Of a stretch of 64,000 bases of DNA, positions 21,464-34,500 are shown one piece after another. The position numbers were made by a program, and so were the translations under genes. This stretch comes from Smallanthus sonchifolius (Eukaryota; Streptophyta; Magnoliopsida; Asterales; Asteraceae), in the NCBI GenBank assembly GCA_023525975.1, contig CM042032.1, positions 77,212,260-77,276,259 of the forward strand, in the 5' to 3' direction. The first letter of the stretch is position 1. Each line of letters begins with the position of its first letter. Under the pieces are notes generated by a model, which worked only from the letters and a program-made list of their open reading frames with translations, was not told the DNA's origin and made no database searches.

Positions 21464-24102
21464 CCTCAAAATGAGCAATGGACGACCGTGCATTGGATTG
21501 CACGGGCGTGTAAACACCTCGAGAATCAAACAGGGTACAAAGGACAGTGTACCGGAGTCTGGGGAGGCCAGACAGTCTTTGCACGGCCGTGCATCCCTCT
21601 ATCTGCTCCCCATGCTCGTCTTTTAGCTGCTGGTTGACTTGTGTTGACCTGGTTTGACTTCTTGGGGGTCAATGCATGGGTTTGGTCCTCCAAAAACTTG
21701 ATTTCTTCATGTTTTAAGTTGGTTTTTGCTTTGTTTATCTTGGAGCACCGAATAACCTGCAATTGTGAAATATTAACGTTTTAAGTATCAATTGCAAGGT
21801 TATTAATCATTTAGTACCATAATATGGGGATTATTACGCATGCAAAACATGTATAATTTAGGACATATCAGGTGGTGGAACGTAAACACAATAATCTTCT
21901 CGAAACTGCCCGTGCTCTTATGTTTCAATCCAAGTTGCCAATAACTTTTTGGGGTGAATGTGTTCTTACTACTACTCATTTGATTAATATTTTTTCCCAC
22001 ACGGGTTCTTAAGGTCAAATATCCTTCTGAGATGCTTTTTGGAAAAGCTCCATCATACACCCACCTTCGTACTTTTGGGTGTTTATGTTATGCTTCTACT
22101 TCTACTTCTACACCCGGACGAGATAAATTTCAGCATAGAGCTCAAGCTTGTATTTTTATTGGGTATCCCTTTTGAAAGAAAGGTTATAAGCTTTATAATC
22201 TTGACACTCGACAAGTTCTTGTTTCTCGGGATGTGACTTTTCTTGAGCACATTTCCCTTCTTTACACTCTTCCGATCCTTCTTATTTGTTCCCTTCTCTA
22301 AATGATCTGTTTGAGGAGACAAATCCAGTTGTTGTTCCTTCATCTTCTTCGGTTGCTCCTGAAGTTGATTCCACTCCTCCTCCTGTTTCTCTTGTCCCTC
22401 CTCCCCCACCACCGGAGGTCAGGAGATCTTCTCGTAGTTCTGTTCCTCCTTCTCATCTGCAGGATTATGTTTGTAATTCTGCTGCTTCTGTTGATTCATC
22501 TTGTTTTCATACTTTGTCGAGTGCTTACCAAGCTTCTCATTTTGTTAATCTTGCTGATCTTTCTCCTGATTCTTAGCAGCTCCTTCTCAATCTTAATTAT
22601 GTTTAGGAACCTTCTCCTGACTAAGGAGTTTAATGCCTTGGAATGTAATCAAACTTGGGAGGTTATGCATTTACCTAAGGGTAAAAAGGCCATTAAGTGC
22701 AAATGGGTGTATAAATTCAAGTATAATGTTGATGGCACTGTTGAACGTTGCAAAGCCCGTTTGGTTGTTCGTGGTGATACGCAGAAAGCCGGTATTGATT
22801 ATAATGAGACTTTTTCTCCGGTCGTTAAGATGACTACTATTCGTAGTCTCATTGATGTTGCCACTAAACGACATTGGGGTTTATATCAATTGGATGTCAA
22901 TAATGCTTTTTTACATGGGGATCTTGATGAAGAAATTTATATGCTTCCTTCTCCTAGTATGCCTTTATCTTCTACTGATCATGTTCTTAAACTCAAAAAG
23001 TCTCTTTATGGTTTAAAGCAAGCTTCAAGGCAATGGTATGGAAAGCTTTCCGATGCTCGTAAGACCAAAGGTTATATGCGGTCTCCCAATGATTATTCCT
23101 TATTCTCTAAGACGATGGGGGATTCTGTTGTTCATGTGGCCGTGTATGTTGATGACATTCTTCTTACTAGCAATAATGAAAAAGAGATGTCTACTTTTAA
23201 GGCTTTCTTGCATTCCACATTTCAGATCAAGGATCTTGGCAGTCTTAACTGTTTTCTGGGCATTGAGGTTCTCAAATCTCCCTCTGGTCTTATCATGACT
23301 CAACGCAAGTTTGCGAAAGATTTGCTGACTGAGTTTCCTACCGACGATGTTTCTTCTGTTTCGTTTCCTTTGCCTTTGCATTTACAACTCAAGCTCAACG
23401 AAGGTCAAGTTCTTGATGATCCTTTGGCATATCGTCTCCTTGTTGGTAAACTCAATTATCTCACTCATACTAGGCCTGATCTTGCTTTTGCGTTTCAGTT
23501 TCTCAGCCAGTTTATGAGTGATCTGCGTGTTCCTCATTGGGATGCTGCGTGGCATACTCTTCGGTATGTCAAAGGCACTTGTTCTCAAGGGTTGTTTTTT
23601 TAGTGATGATCCTGATATGTCTTTGTCTGCTTATTGTGATTCTGATTGGGCGGCTTGCCCTAATACTCGGCGTTCTGTCAGTGGCTATTTCATTTCTCTT
23701 GGGGGCGGTCATATTTCTTGGAAATCCAAGAAGCAAGCTACTGTTTCTCTTAGCTCTGCTGAAGTTGAATATCGTTCTCTTCGCCGTGTCACACAGGAAC
23801 TTGCTTAGTTGACTCGGTTATTTGTGGAGTTTAGGATTGATAATCTTACTCCTGTTCCTCTCAAATGTAACAGTCAGGCGGCCATTCATATTGCTAAGAA
23901 TCCAGTTTTTCATGAGCGAACTAAGCATATCGAGTTGGATTGCCATTTTGTCCATGAGAAGCTTCAAGCCGGTTTGATTTTGATTTCTCACACGCGGACT
24001 TCTGATCAACTTGCAGATTTATTCACTGAGAGTTTGGCTGGTCAACCGCATTCAGATATCATTTCCAAGTTAGGGTTGTATACGCCTCCAACTTGAGGAG
24101 GG

Positions 24103-24318
24103 TGTTAACGAACTTAAATAAGTTCGCATGTTTGTATAGGGGCGAACTCAGTTTTGTTTTGTTAGCTTTTCTTTTCATTATATATAAATAGTGCTTTGTA
24201 ACCATTATTCAAGTTATCAATCAAATCATTTCAGTTTTACCCCCAATCATTCTTTTTTTTTATTTCTCTCGTTTATCATTCTCGTTTGTTTCTAGCGATC
24301 ATTCTCGATATCACAACA
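24103..24318 (+). repeat. copia 3' LTR, 216 bp
   Basis: It starts TGTTAACGAACTTAAATAAG after a polypurine tract (TTGAGGAGGG) and ends ATATCACAACA. A TATATATAAATAG TATA box lies near 24177-24190. The short length is within the range of compact copia lineages. Confidence 0.75.
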
Positions 24319-24456
24319 GCGTAATCGATTTGAGATGAGAATTTGAGTGATGGTTGTATTTGTTTTATTGAAAAAAGTTGCTAAAGAATGTTTCTCCGTG
24401 TAATGTAATTGATAGGCTTCAAAATATGCAAAGCCGTATAGAACAACTGTAAGGAT
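24319..24456 (+). pseudogene. hAT transposase C-terminal tail, second part
   Basis: It continues the frame broken at 17520. After a few codons resembling NRF and a frameshift, the text reads KKLLKNVSPCNVIDRLQNMQ then SRIEQL and a stop, the usual end of TTF-type hAT transposases (...FQNMKxRRxxL). Its position directly after the copia LTR shows that copia inserted into this gene. Confidence 0.65.
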
Positions 24457-24933
24457 TATTGTATAACGATTGACGTACTTTTAGTATGTATTTGAAATTT
24501 AATTCGGTATTATCTCTTTATTACGTGAACCAACCTGACCCGACCCAAACCGGGCCGAAAAAAAATTAGTATTTAGCGATAGACAACCGACAGAATTAAA
24601 AAAAATGCCACTAATTAGGAACAACAACGAAATTAGTAATTACATACTATGTGATACACTACAATGAATTTAGTTGATGGAAAAATATGCCGTTTATCAC
24701 CAAAGGCCACTTCACCAACGGATCACTCGCAAAAAAATCATTGATGAAGCACCGACGGGTCACCAATAACAACATCGCTCACAACACATAAATTCACGAA
24801 TATATTGACAATGACAATTTCACCGATAAATCACCTACGGTTTTGTCACCGACAGTGGTTTCGGACAAAGCATCGATGAATGTTGTTGTAATAGTTGTTT
24901 TTAATTAAGAAGAAATAGGTAAAATATATTTAT
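24457..24933. other. spacer with possible CACTA-like subterminal repeats
   Basis: CACTACAATG at 24656 followed by several CACCGAC/CACCAACGG motifs (24700-24860) recalls the subterminal repeats of CACTA elements. No partner terminus or coding frame is seen. Confidence 0.25.
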
Positions 24934-25142
24934 GGGGTGTTTGGGATTACTTTTGGAATCTTCTTATGACTTTTGGAGAAGTCATTTCCAAAAGTAAGGA
25001 GCTCCTTACTTTTGGATTTTAACTTATCATCTCATACAGAGTCGGTCCTGAGGATTTGAATGCCCTACACGAGCCGAAAAAAAAGGCCCATAACGAAATA
25101 TATAATTTTATAAAAGGCCTAATAAATTTTTTTTAAAGCCTC

Positions 25143-25183
<41 letters not shown>

Positions 25184-25368
25184 TTTAAAAATTTTTTGGG
25201 CCCTTCGAAATGTTAGGCCCACTACGGTTGTGTTGCCCACAGGCCCATTGGGCCAGCCGTGATCTCACATTTTACACTTACTTTTTGATTACCCAAACAA
25301 CCTTTTAACTTATTAACTTTTTAGAAAAGTTAATAAGAAGGTTCCAAAAGTAATCTCAAACATGCCCT
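24934..25368. mobile_element. TIR MITE (GGGGTGTTTGGGATTAC), host of a nested hAT MITE
   Basis: The left end GGTGTTTGGGATTACTTTTG mirrors the right end (reverse complement ATGTTTGAGATTACTTTTG), and the similarity continues for about 40 bp. A 225-bp hAT-like MITE interrupts it. The TSD is not clear. Confidence 0.6.
25037..25261. mobile_element. hAT-like MITE nested in another MITE
   Basis: The ends CAGAGTCGGTCC and GGGCCAGCCGTG are imperfect inverted repeats. The flanks ATCTCATA and ATCTCACA are an 8-bp TSD with one difference. It holds a (TA)n microsatellite at 25150-25178. Confidence 0.65.
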
Positions 25369-25440
25369 TCATGTAATTATATTTACAAATCCTTGAAAAT
25401 TTTTCGTAACTTAAAATCTAAAGTAACGTATAAAATTTAT

Positions 25441-25950
25441 CGGGGAAACTTCATAGAAATGTAACCAACTTTTTAAATTGTTCCAATTAAGTCACTCAAA
25501 CTTTTTTATCTCGTTTTAGTCACTCAACTTTCAGGTAACCTGCTAATCAGATAATTTTCCATGCTGACGTGACATTTATTTTTTGTTTTTGTAATATGCT
25601 AGCGTGGAATTAATATACTTTTTAAAATTTTAAAATTAAAAAAAATCTTACTTATTCTTTCATAGACTCACGACTCACGTGATGTTTCAAAAAGAAATTT
25701 AAGAAATAATTTTTTTATTTTAAAATTAAAAATATATATTAATTCCAAGCTAGCATATTAAAAAAACGAAAAATAAATGCCACGTCAGCATGTTAAATGC
25801 CACGTAAAGCATGAAAACCTGTTAAACATGTAAAAAGTATCTGATTAGCAGGTTACCTGAAAGTTGAGTAACTAAATCGGGACAAAAAAAGTTTGAGTGA
25901 CTTAATTGAAACAGTTTGAAAAGTTGATTATATTTCTATGAAGTTTTCCC
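25441..25950. mobile_element. Mutator-type foldback MITE with 9-bp TSD
   Basis: Long inverted ends of about 110 bp or more (GGGGAAACTTCATAGAAATG left; its complement right) are flanked by the identical 9-mer AAAATTTAT (25432-25440 and 25951-25959). A 9-bp TSD is the Mutator signature. It has no coding capacity. A related 'tttagtcactcaa' fragment lies at 60560-60720. Confidence 0.8.
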
Positions 25951-26529
25951 AAAATTTATTCGTACAATAACAACCTAGGTAGCGAGAAGGGGAGGAACCT
26001 GATGGGCTTAGTGTTAGCATTTGCCTCAATACCTCTATTACGGTTTACCAAAGCAATAGAGCATTAACATAGTTATAGAAAATTTTACAGTATAATAATT
26101 ATAAATCCAACATTTCAATTACATGTAATGACAATCACAATACTAACAAATCTATCTAATTATTCAAACTCCTACCCAAAAGTGGCAACCCACACTAATA
26201 GCATCAAAATTTTCTCTAACCAATCTTATTAAATAAGGTACACAGTTTTAAAAACTTATTTAGTTGCCTTTGGAGTAACATTCTAATATGAGTCTCTTAA
26301 AAAAAATTCACTTTTATCTTCATGCAAAAAAGAGAATGATGACTAGACAAATAGAAAGTTATTCGAGTCACAAAGTACTTTTATCTTAACTCGTTCCCAT
26401 CATACATTCATATTTACACATATAGCATGATCATTTATCATGCATTCGTATATTCTCATTTAACACACATTGCATATTTGCACATATAGCATGACCTCTT
26501 ATCATGCTTTCATATTCATCCCTGCTCTA

Positions 26530-27300
26530 ATTCTCTATAAAGGTTTCTCCATGTTACGTTAAATAGGTTTGTATATAGGAAGTACCAGCGGTGTATCCAC
26601 CACCCATTTAACGTCCCATAAATACTCATTTACTTATAATTAAGTTTTCCCGTCTAATTCTCATTTAGTGGCATGATCTCTTTATGTTTTTATCTTAACT
26701 CTTTCTCTAATCCTTTACAAAGGTTTCGTCATGTTATGTTAACAAGGTTTATATATAGGAAGTATCAGCGGCGTATCCACCACCCCTTAAACATATCATG
26801 GATACTCATTTGCTTAAGATTAAGCGTTTCTAATCATTTATTTGATAGCATTACTTCCTCATACTTTTATCCAATCCTCTCTATGATGCATTAAAGAACC
26901 CACCACCCCTATAATACATCATAGATATTCCTTTATTTAGAATTAAGCCCTTCCCTTATTCATATTTATCATATATTGTAAACTGAGGTGATTATCCTCC
27001 CAGAGTAGTACCACCAACAGAGATATTCCTAGGAAAGAGTGACTGGTCCAGGAGGGATTTATACACCACTCTTTACTTAGACAGAACATTCCGTTTGTCT
27101 GATAACTACATACCGGTTGGATGTTCTCACGTACGTTCACTATATTTCATTATTATCTATTAGTCTATGCCCCTAAACATTCATAATGGTTTCACCACGA
27201 AGTACCAAAAGGTTTATATATAGGAAGTACCAACGGCATATCCACCATCCCTTGGATATGTCGTGACTACTCCATTATTCCCGTTTAGTGTTTAGACTAA
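26530..27300 (-). repeat. degenerate tandem repeats of about 170 bp in an old LTR
   Basis: The motif TATAGGAAGTACCAGCGG followed by TATCCACCACCC recurs at about 26575, 26755 and 27215, with a shortened copy near 26905. The 27003-27122 block also matches the solo LTR at 4665-4785. Together with 59489-60115 it appears to be one LTR split by the LARD insertion. Its left edge was not resolved. Confidence 0.5.
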
Positions 27301-27458
27301 TCCGTCATTACCCCGTACCCTCATTATATTTATAGCACATAACATATAACATTTAATCACATTATCCACATAATAGTGCCTAGGGTACGGGTCCAATGTA
27401 CTTACATTATCCTTAGGTAGTTCCTAAGTTCGTTCCTTGTCTAGTCGCTTTCCTGACC
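27179..27458. repeat. 280-bp direct repeat, left copy
   Basis: It begins ATTCATAATGG and ends TTTCCTGACC exactly at the LARD 3' LTR. The right copy is 59209-59488, the same length with about ten base differences by eye. Confidence 0.85.
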
Positions 27459-29529
27459 TGTCACACCCCCAAATTTATTCACTTAATAAATAAATAAATA
27501 AATTAAGGTTACAACGATTGGTAACATTACACAACAGCGGAAGCTAAAGTAAAGACTTTTATATGTTGAACACCTTTACAAATACTAAAATAAGCTAGTA
27601 CAAAGTCCTAGAACCATATAGGTCAAAATCGTCTTGAGGTTTGACGACCATGCTTCTTCGACTTCTAGGGTTTAATTCAAATGGCTAACCTATTCCAATC
27701 GTGCCATAGCTATATGTTACCTGAAAAACATACTTAGAAAAGTCAACACAAGGGTTGGTGAGTTCACATGTTTAATTGTCACAATGTGAAGCGGTTTTCC
27801 TTGAAAACATTGATGGTGTATACATGGATAAAGTATAAAACCGTTTTCCTTGAAAACATTGAAAATATGTACACGGCTTAAAGCGATACCGTTTTCCTCA
27901 AAAACATGTGATGACTTCATAATCATAAAATGAGTAGTTTTCACAATGAAAACATGTGATGACTTTATAGTCATAAAATGAGTCGTTTTCCAAATGAAAA
28001 CATGTTATGACGTCATAGTCATAAAATAAGTTGTTTTTCCTAAAAATAATGATACGTGTACATGGCCATAATATGAAATTGTTTTCCTTGAAAACATTAA
28101 TAAAAACATTTGCACGTAAACGAATAACAAAACCATTTATGTGTAAACGATTAGCAGATCCATCTGCACGAAAACGTTTCAATGTATATGATAAACAAAA
28201 CAAGTAATGTTGACCCATTCGTTAACTAGCTAAGACTATGAATAATATGTACATACATGAGGCATAACCAAACCATGACACATGTGTTTTGCCCCTCACT
28301 AATACCTCACGAGCAATATTTAAACACTATGTGGTCATTTGGCCAGAAGGACCCATGGTTAGCGCGACTAACCATGACCGGGGGTGTCAAACCCAATAGT
28401 ACTATCCGTAGAATCGCAGGCTATTCGTAGCTAATGGTTATAAAATATGATGGTCAGGGGACTTTACGAGCTCCAAATGTGTTCACTCATGCAAACATAA
28501 TGGTCGGGTCTTGTTTTCTTTTTACCATATGAAAATGTTTGTAAGTATGTGTTCCATGTTTTCTAAAATGTATCAAGTAATGATGTTTCATGTTTTCAAA
28601 CATGTTATACAAGTATGTTTCTCCCCCGATGTTTCTAAAACGTTTAAAAGTTAAAAGGGCCAGTGAACTCACCTGGTGACGTGTTAGGAACACTAATGTC
28701 CTTCTGTTAGCAAATGAAACCAAAGTACACGCAATACGACAGTAGCGGGTCTAAGTCCTACTCTAGACCTATGATACGTGTAGGTACTTAAAGAGCTTCA
28801 TGGAATAACCCTAATATTATCAAGCGAGTCTAAATCCGTATTGAGTTATCTTGTATGTGGTTGAGCTTGACCGGTTAGTTAAAGTTACAATATCGATTTG
28901 GTACAAGTTAAATATGGTCGACGCTTAGATCTAGATAGTTCACAATCGAGTTGGGAATACCCAATGATGTTTGTATTTCCCATGATCATTCCTTAATAAT
29001 ATTAGTTCGTTTTTTACGTAAACATATTCGCATAAATATATTTACATTAGCATGCCCAATTAACATATTTTATTTATTCGAGTTTTAACCGAAAACATAT
29101 ATATATAACTTCATTCATTGAATATAAACGTCTCATTGGTTTCCCACAAAACATGTGTTTACAACTCTATGTATAAACATGAAATATTATTAGTTTCAAG
29201 TATTAAAAGTATATAATTACATATACATTTATACTACTTGAACATAATGCTATAACCTCTGATGTTTTTAAATCGTTCGTATCAATATATATCCAAAACT
29301 TTAAAGCCGTGAATTTACTTATATTCGTATTCGAATATTATATTTAACAAATGATGACCGACCGATTTTGTATAATGAGAATATACATATATTTATCTTG
29401 AATATATATAATATATGGTATACTTATATTTATAAAAACAAAATATAATTATGGTAACACGTGTAAGTTGTAAAACTCTCGTTTATTAAATCTGGTTATA
29501 CACTTTTATATCATTTGACACTTATCAAT

Positions 29530-29567
<38 letters not shown>

Positions 29568-31585
29568 TATACATACACACGTTTAAACAATCCATTTAAG
29601 GTAAAAAAAACAACCTAATTGTATTTATTTGTGCAACTCGTTTTATACCATAATGTAGTATAATTGTTTTAACGTCTAATTAATAATATTTAATAACCGT
29701 ACGTATCGGTGGTTAACCGAATTCAATATTCTTGTTTAATAGACTACACGTTTACGAATACACTCTTTTTTTTCTAATAGATACTATATATTTTGTCTGA
29801 CAATAATTGTTCGTCTTTGTCAAATAATAATTATAAATTTCCGGTCGAAGCGGAACTCTCTAGATAACGCACACGGGTTTGCGACTCGTTAATATTAATC
29901 ACCAGCTTAAAAATTGTTTTATTGTTAACGAATCATTTAAGCTCAACGCGACTTAACCGTACACGCGCGTTTAATCTTTACGTAAATAATTATAACCATT
30001 TTAGCGCGCGTTTCATACCTTTCCCTTAACTCGGTTTGGGTATACGAACCCGCTGAATTGTGTTGACCACAGTTGACCAGTTGACTTTCATTGGCCAAGT
30101 TTGACCGAGTCCCGACACTACCATACATCACTAGATCTACACTGTACAACAATGGATCTAAGGGATAAAAGAGTTTGTTAGTCAAGAAATGGCTCGGGTT
30201 CGGGTTTTACCTCGGATCGGCGGAAAGACGGACTTAGATGTTAGATCCACCACCCAAAATGGCCACAGACCATCTGTCGCCGGAAACAACCATGATATTA
30301 TTCACCCCGCTGCTGTAAATGCTAGGATCTGTGGCTGGTTTGGCCGGAATTCTAGAACGCAGCCGCCTGGACCGGTATAAACCACCAGACCCGTCGACAT
30401 CGTCATCGTTTGGAGTGCCAAGGCAGTCCTCGGAGGTGGCACCACCAGAGCTTGCCGAAAATCTTGCTGAAGTGTGGTTGTTCGCAGCCTAGCTTGACCA
30501 CCACCGCAAATCATGAGTAAACCACCACCTCCATTGCGTTTAGGACGTCCGGATCTACATGAGGATGTGACGCACTCGCCAAGATTTCGACCGGAACCAT
30601 AGCGCCGCCGTGCTTCTCCGTCGTGCTTCTCCGCCTTGCTCACCGTTAACCACCATGGGACGTCGCCGTCTGCCGGGCTGGAAGAGATAAGGGGCTCTTA
30701 AGAGATCTTTTTATGTTTTTAGGGTTTACAAATGGGTGCAAGGAAGAAAGAGTTGTATTTATATGTAGGGTTTTCAAAGTGGGTGAAAGAGTAGGTGGAT
30801 ACCGCGTGTCAATTATTTCATGTTCATAATGAATAATAATGCTAACATAAATGTTGGGAAATAATTATATCGTTATAGTTTATTATCGAGGGGTATCCGA
30901 GTCGGTGAACTCGTATGAGAACGCGTTTGATAGTTCTAACGTTTAACATTCTAGTTTTAAATTTTTATTTCTCTAATAATGTTAAAATATGTATTACTAA
31001 TCTTTTTCGTATCAACGAACATATCGGTGATACACGTACCACTATCGATGGTCTTATGCGCACCTATCGCGGATTAACATTCGCATAAACATAATACGCA
31101 TGTATTTATCTTAACAGTCTTTTCCAATGAATATTAATACTTAATATTAAAAAAAACTTGCTATTTTAATTAATCGTCTCGTCGAATACCCGATATTAAA
31201 CCAATGCCCGACACGTTAAACGTATAGCGTTTATCTTCTATCGAACGTTCCTAAAATTTCGTGACAATTTGCACTTTAATAAATTTTAAATAATCGTCTG
31301 AAATAAATATTAATAAAAATTATTAATATTTAATATTAGTAGACAGATAACACGTTGTGTACTGGTTAGCAACCGTGTATGCGTTAATTTATTTAACCGT
31401 AGACCGCGAGTCTATGTAAACACTATGCGTGAGTAATATGTTATCTCGCATCATACTATGATCCGTCAATTAAGGCTACATATCAGATTTGTCCATTGGG
31501 CCTATAATTGGGCCTTTAATGGGCTGAGTCCAATTATAGTGAATTAACTATCGATGTTTAATGACCCTAATTCAGGATTGTCACA
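27459..31585 (-). repeat. LARD 3' LTR
   Basis: The plus strand starts TGTCACACCCCC and ends GGATTGTCACA. A TATA box (ATATAAATAC) lies at 30755-30764 on the minus strand, with a GC-rich leader downstream (30660-30190). A (TA)n run at 29537-29576 is absent from the other LTR copy. The open frames over the leader are not genes. Confidence 0.75.
27785..28110. repeat. tandem GTTTTC-n-GAAAAC palindromes, period about 50 bp
   Basis: Repeated dyads GTTTTCCTTGAAAAC, GTTTTCACAATGAAAAC and GTTTTCCAAATGAAAAC are joined by CATGTGATGACTTCATAATC-like text. The same array occurs in the other LTR copy at 42228-42550. The spacer of the dyad varies while both arms are kept. Frames through it are repeat artefacts. 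Confidence 0.7.
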
Positions 31586-34500
31586 TTCTTCCCTTCTCAA
31601 AGAAATTTCGTCCTCGAAATTTTTTTTACGCACCTGGATTAGGATTTCGTGTCCTTGCTACATTTTCGTATTCTTAGAGAATTTTTCACCTATTCCCAAT
31701 GGAAGTCGGTATGAAGATAATGTGAATATCTCATCCACTGATGATATTGGTTGTGTACTGATTTGAGATATCGTCGCATCATGTAACTATGCAACAGTAT
31801 CGTTGAACATTCAGTACAACAGACGAGTAGATTTAGGAAAGTTCTTTGAATATATCGACTAAAGGAACGATGTTGGCTATACCTACAGTGACCAAGTCAT
31901 TGTTAGAGTCCCATGAATAAAAAGGGGTTACGGTAGTAAGATCACATTCCATTAAATGGGTGAGTTATTAAAAGATTGTCGGATTGATGTGAACCAAAAT
32001 AATGAGTTTTCACAAACCAAGTGAACAACTCACACGCCGAGTTAAATAATTAGAGATTAGATGTCGAAGAATTTTATTATGTGATCTCTATCATCAGAGT
32101 GGAATTGTAAGAAAATTATCACTGGTAATGAAAGGTAAATATGCATTTGTACACATGAATTTTGGAGGTATGTGGGCGCACACTCTTTATTCATACTAGG
32201 TTTTCTCTTATGAAAACCAAATCATGATAATATCTAAAGGAGTCTTATTGGGAGTTAAGTGAATATGTGTCAAACGGTTTGATGAAATGTTCATGTATCA
32301 GTTCGTAATCCGATAATTGATCGTTCATTATAACGTGTCAATGTCTCGGTGAATTCAATCTTTCTAGAACAAAAGATTTTAACTGACATTTCATCGGTTT
32401 GATCCGCATTTAGGTTAAACCGATTCGATTGAGTTCCAGGAAATAACATCCACGTATGCTATTTCTCTTAATTGAGTCAGTATAGTTTAGAGGGACCGTT
32501 AGTGGTTGTCTGATAGCGAATTAGACAGCTAAGATATGAAATGAAGTTTTATGAAGGTGTGGTCTCTTTATGAAATAGCTGTCGAACCATAACTCGAGTA
32601 ATCCAATTCTTGCAGTAATATTGAATCATCAAGATTTCTATGGTTCATCTATAGATGAGGGTGAATCTAGATGAAGAAGAAATAGATGTTAGAATAATGG
32701 AGAATAGCATAGTTGACTTGGCTCAACAAATACTAAAGATAAGTGAATTTTCATGGGGTTTAAATAAAAATGTTCGAGAATAGTTCTGCTTTCGTTGGAG
32801 AGGATTGAGTTATATACTCCATTAACCATTGTTTGCACCATACCTCTACTTCAGTCCAGCATTTAGGTTAGGATATCATGCTTTGTGAACTCATGACTTG
32901 ACCATCATGTCTACGTGGTATGTAAGCCTTAAGAAGTTCTACATTCGTTTGGAAAGGTCATAATTCGTCTAGGTGGAGAAATCAGCAGTGAGACTGTGGA
33001 ATTAGTCTCGTAGAATTAGTGTCTCCTGAAATTGACTATGGGTTTGCCAACCCATTAAGTTGGTAGACTATGTTATGATATCGTTCTCAATATAGTCTGG
33101 GGCTTGACCCCTTATATTAGATGTCAGAAGATAATACTAGGATCACGTATCACCTTAGGGATTTGCCAAATGCGAGGACGTCATGTCCTTAGGTTCCTTA
33201 GGGATAACGTGTAGGCATCCTATGAAATCTTTTGGGAAAAGTGAATATAAATTTTGAAGGTAAGTCGAGAGGTCGAAAGAAGTGTACGTGTGTAGACCTC
33301 CACGAATGGCAAGGTTAGATATGATTCATCATTTGTTCATTTTTCTGGTAGTGTGCAGCTTAACACAGTTAACAACCATAGATCACTGCATTAGATTTTT
33401 TTTATGATTGTAGGACGCATCTTTCAAATGATAAAGTTCTCAACTTTCAATTTGGTCCTTAATTTTCCACTAAAGTCGGTTAGAGAGGATCAGGACTTGT
33501 CAACAACTGTTATTACCGCATGTCTGCAACTTCCCTGACTTTAGAATGGTAGTTTAGTGGCTTACCATTACGTATTTCACTCGTATCGGCCATAGCCTTA
33601 CAGTCCTTAGCGCAAGGGTTTAAATTATGAAATTGAGGTAATGAGTGTTAAATGTCAGACTTTTGTATTTTCCCTGATCATACGTTAAGAAGTCGTTTCC
33701 TAACAATACATGCTCTCGAGCTCTTTGACCATTGAAGGATGGAAGTAAGAGATGCGAACAGGTCTCTCCTATAGGCTGAAATCAGAGACTCAACCAACAA
33801 AATAATCCTTGGGGAAATGTATGTACAAAAGGATGTAAGATTGTTCACTTGTCTCCAGTCGGGTTTTCACAATACCTTATAGGTGTCAGCGTAAGAGGAT
33901 CAGAATAAATTCCCATCCTATCACAAGAGTTATTGCATAACACTTCCGATGTAAACTTTGAGTGAGTGTGATACTGGGTCATAAGATAGACCCTGAGATT
34001 ACATCGTGATTCCCAATAATAGTTATACATTTACTGTAATGTTGATCGTTGCAAAGAGCAACCTGGAATTTATGTGTTTCAAGAGGGTATGCTTTAGAAA
34101 GCACAAATGGATGAGGGAGATCTTTGTCGTAATAGAGTTGGGTAGATCCAATTTGAAATTCTATTGTTCCTCTAAAACTGCGATAACACTACGTGAATAT
34201 TTAATCGAGGAGTTTGAATTGTTAAGGTTCAATCATTAATCGCGTGACTGGGAATTTGGATTAGGGATACGGATTAATCATGAACATTAGATCGGACAGT
34301 AAGACTCACTAGAGTTATCATGCACCGCAAATTATGATTATGTGTGCACGCGTAATGATAATTCACCTTGCATGGTCCCTATAGTGTTTCTCTTATCCCA
34401 AGCTCTCAGTCGAAAGGGACATGAAATGTTCATTAGATCGTGTCATCGTGATGCACTCTTGCGTAAGAGTGTGTATGTTCCATCGGATTACTCTTAGTCA

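Larger units (their letters stand above)
18355..21870 (-). repeat. solo LTR inserted in copia integrase (5-bp TSD GGTGG)
   Basis: It starts TGATGGGTTGTG and ends GGACATATCA. GGTGG flanks both sides (18350-18354, 21871-21875), and the integrase frame resumes exactly after it. A minus-strand TATA box (21453-21463) and palindromes upstream of it mark it as an LTR. Without its own nested insert it is about 1.65 kb. The CAAGTGTACCTATCG motif near 18476 recurs in the 50384 LTR, which suggests an Athila-like lineage. Confidence 0.75.
17570..24096 (+). pseudogene. copia pol: integrase, reverse transcriptase, RNase H (broken, interrupted)
   Basis: The pre-integrase motif (LWHTRLGHLPLYKL ... CSVCPKARHH) is at 17870-17995. 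The integrase core has D in HIDTWGP, D in RVRSDNAFE (about 18245) and, after the inserted LTR, E in VERKHNN (about 21877). RT (22630-23600) shows KCKWVYKFK, LYQLDVNNAFLHGDL, SLYGLKQASRQWY and the catalytic YVDD (about 23149). RNase H (23610-24090) shows YCDSDWA, SKKQATVSLSSAEVEY and NPVFHERTKHIELD. Breaks include stops at 18093, 22574 and 23806 and an extra T in a 7-T run near 23600. The product would have copied and integrated the element. It is dead here. Confidence 0.85.
17525..24318 (+). mobile_element. Ty1/copia element, 5'-deleted, inserted in a hAT transposase
   Basis: The left end is about 34 bp of LTR (17525-17558) fused directly to pol. The right end is a full 216-bp LTR. Near-identical 5-mers flank it (ACGTA at 17520-17524, GCGTA at 24319-24323). 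The host hAT frame continues on both sides, which confirms the boundaries. A solo LTR (18355-21870) splits the integrase. Confidence 0.75.

Noticed and set aside
30189..30643. Open frames on both strands in the GC-rich part of the LARD LTR
   Set aside because: Both strands are open because of composition, the copy at 57.8-58.1 kb breaks the frames, and the region is the LTR leader.
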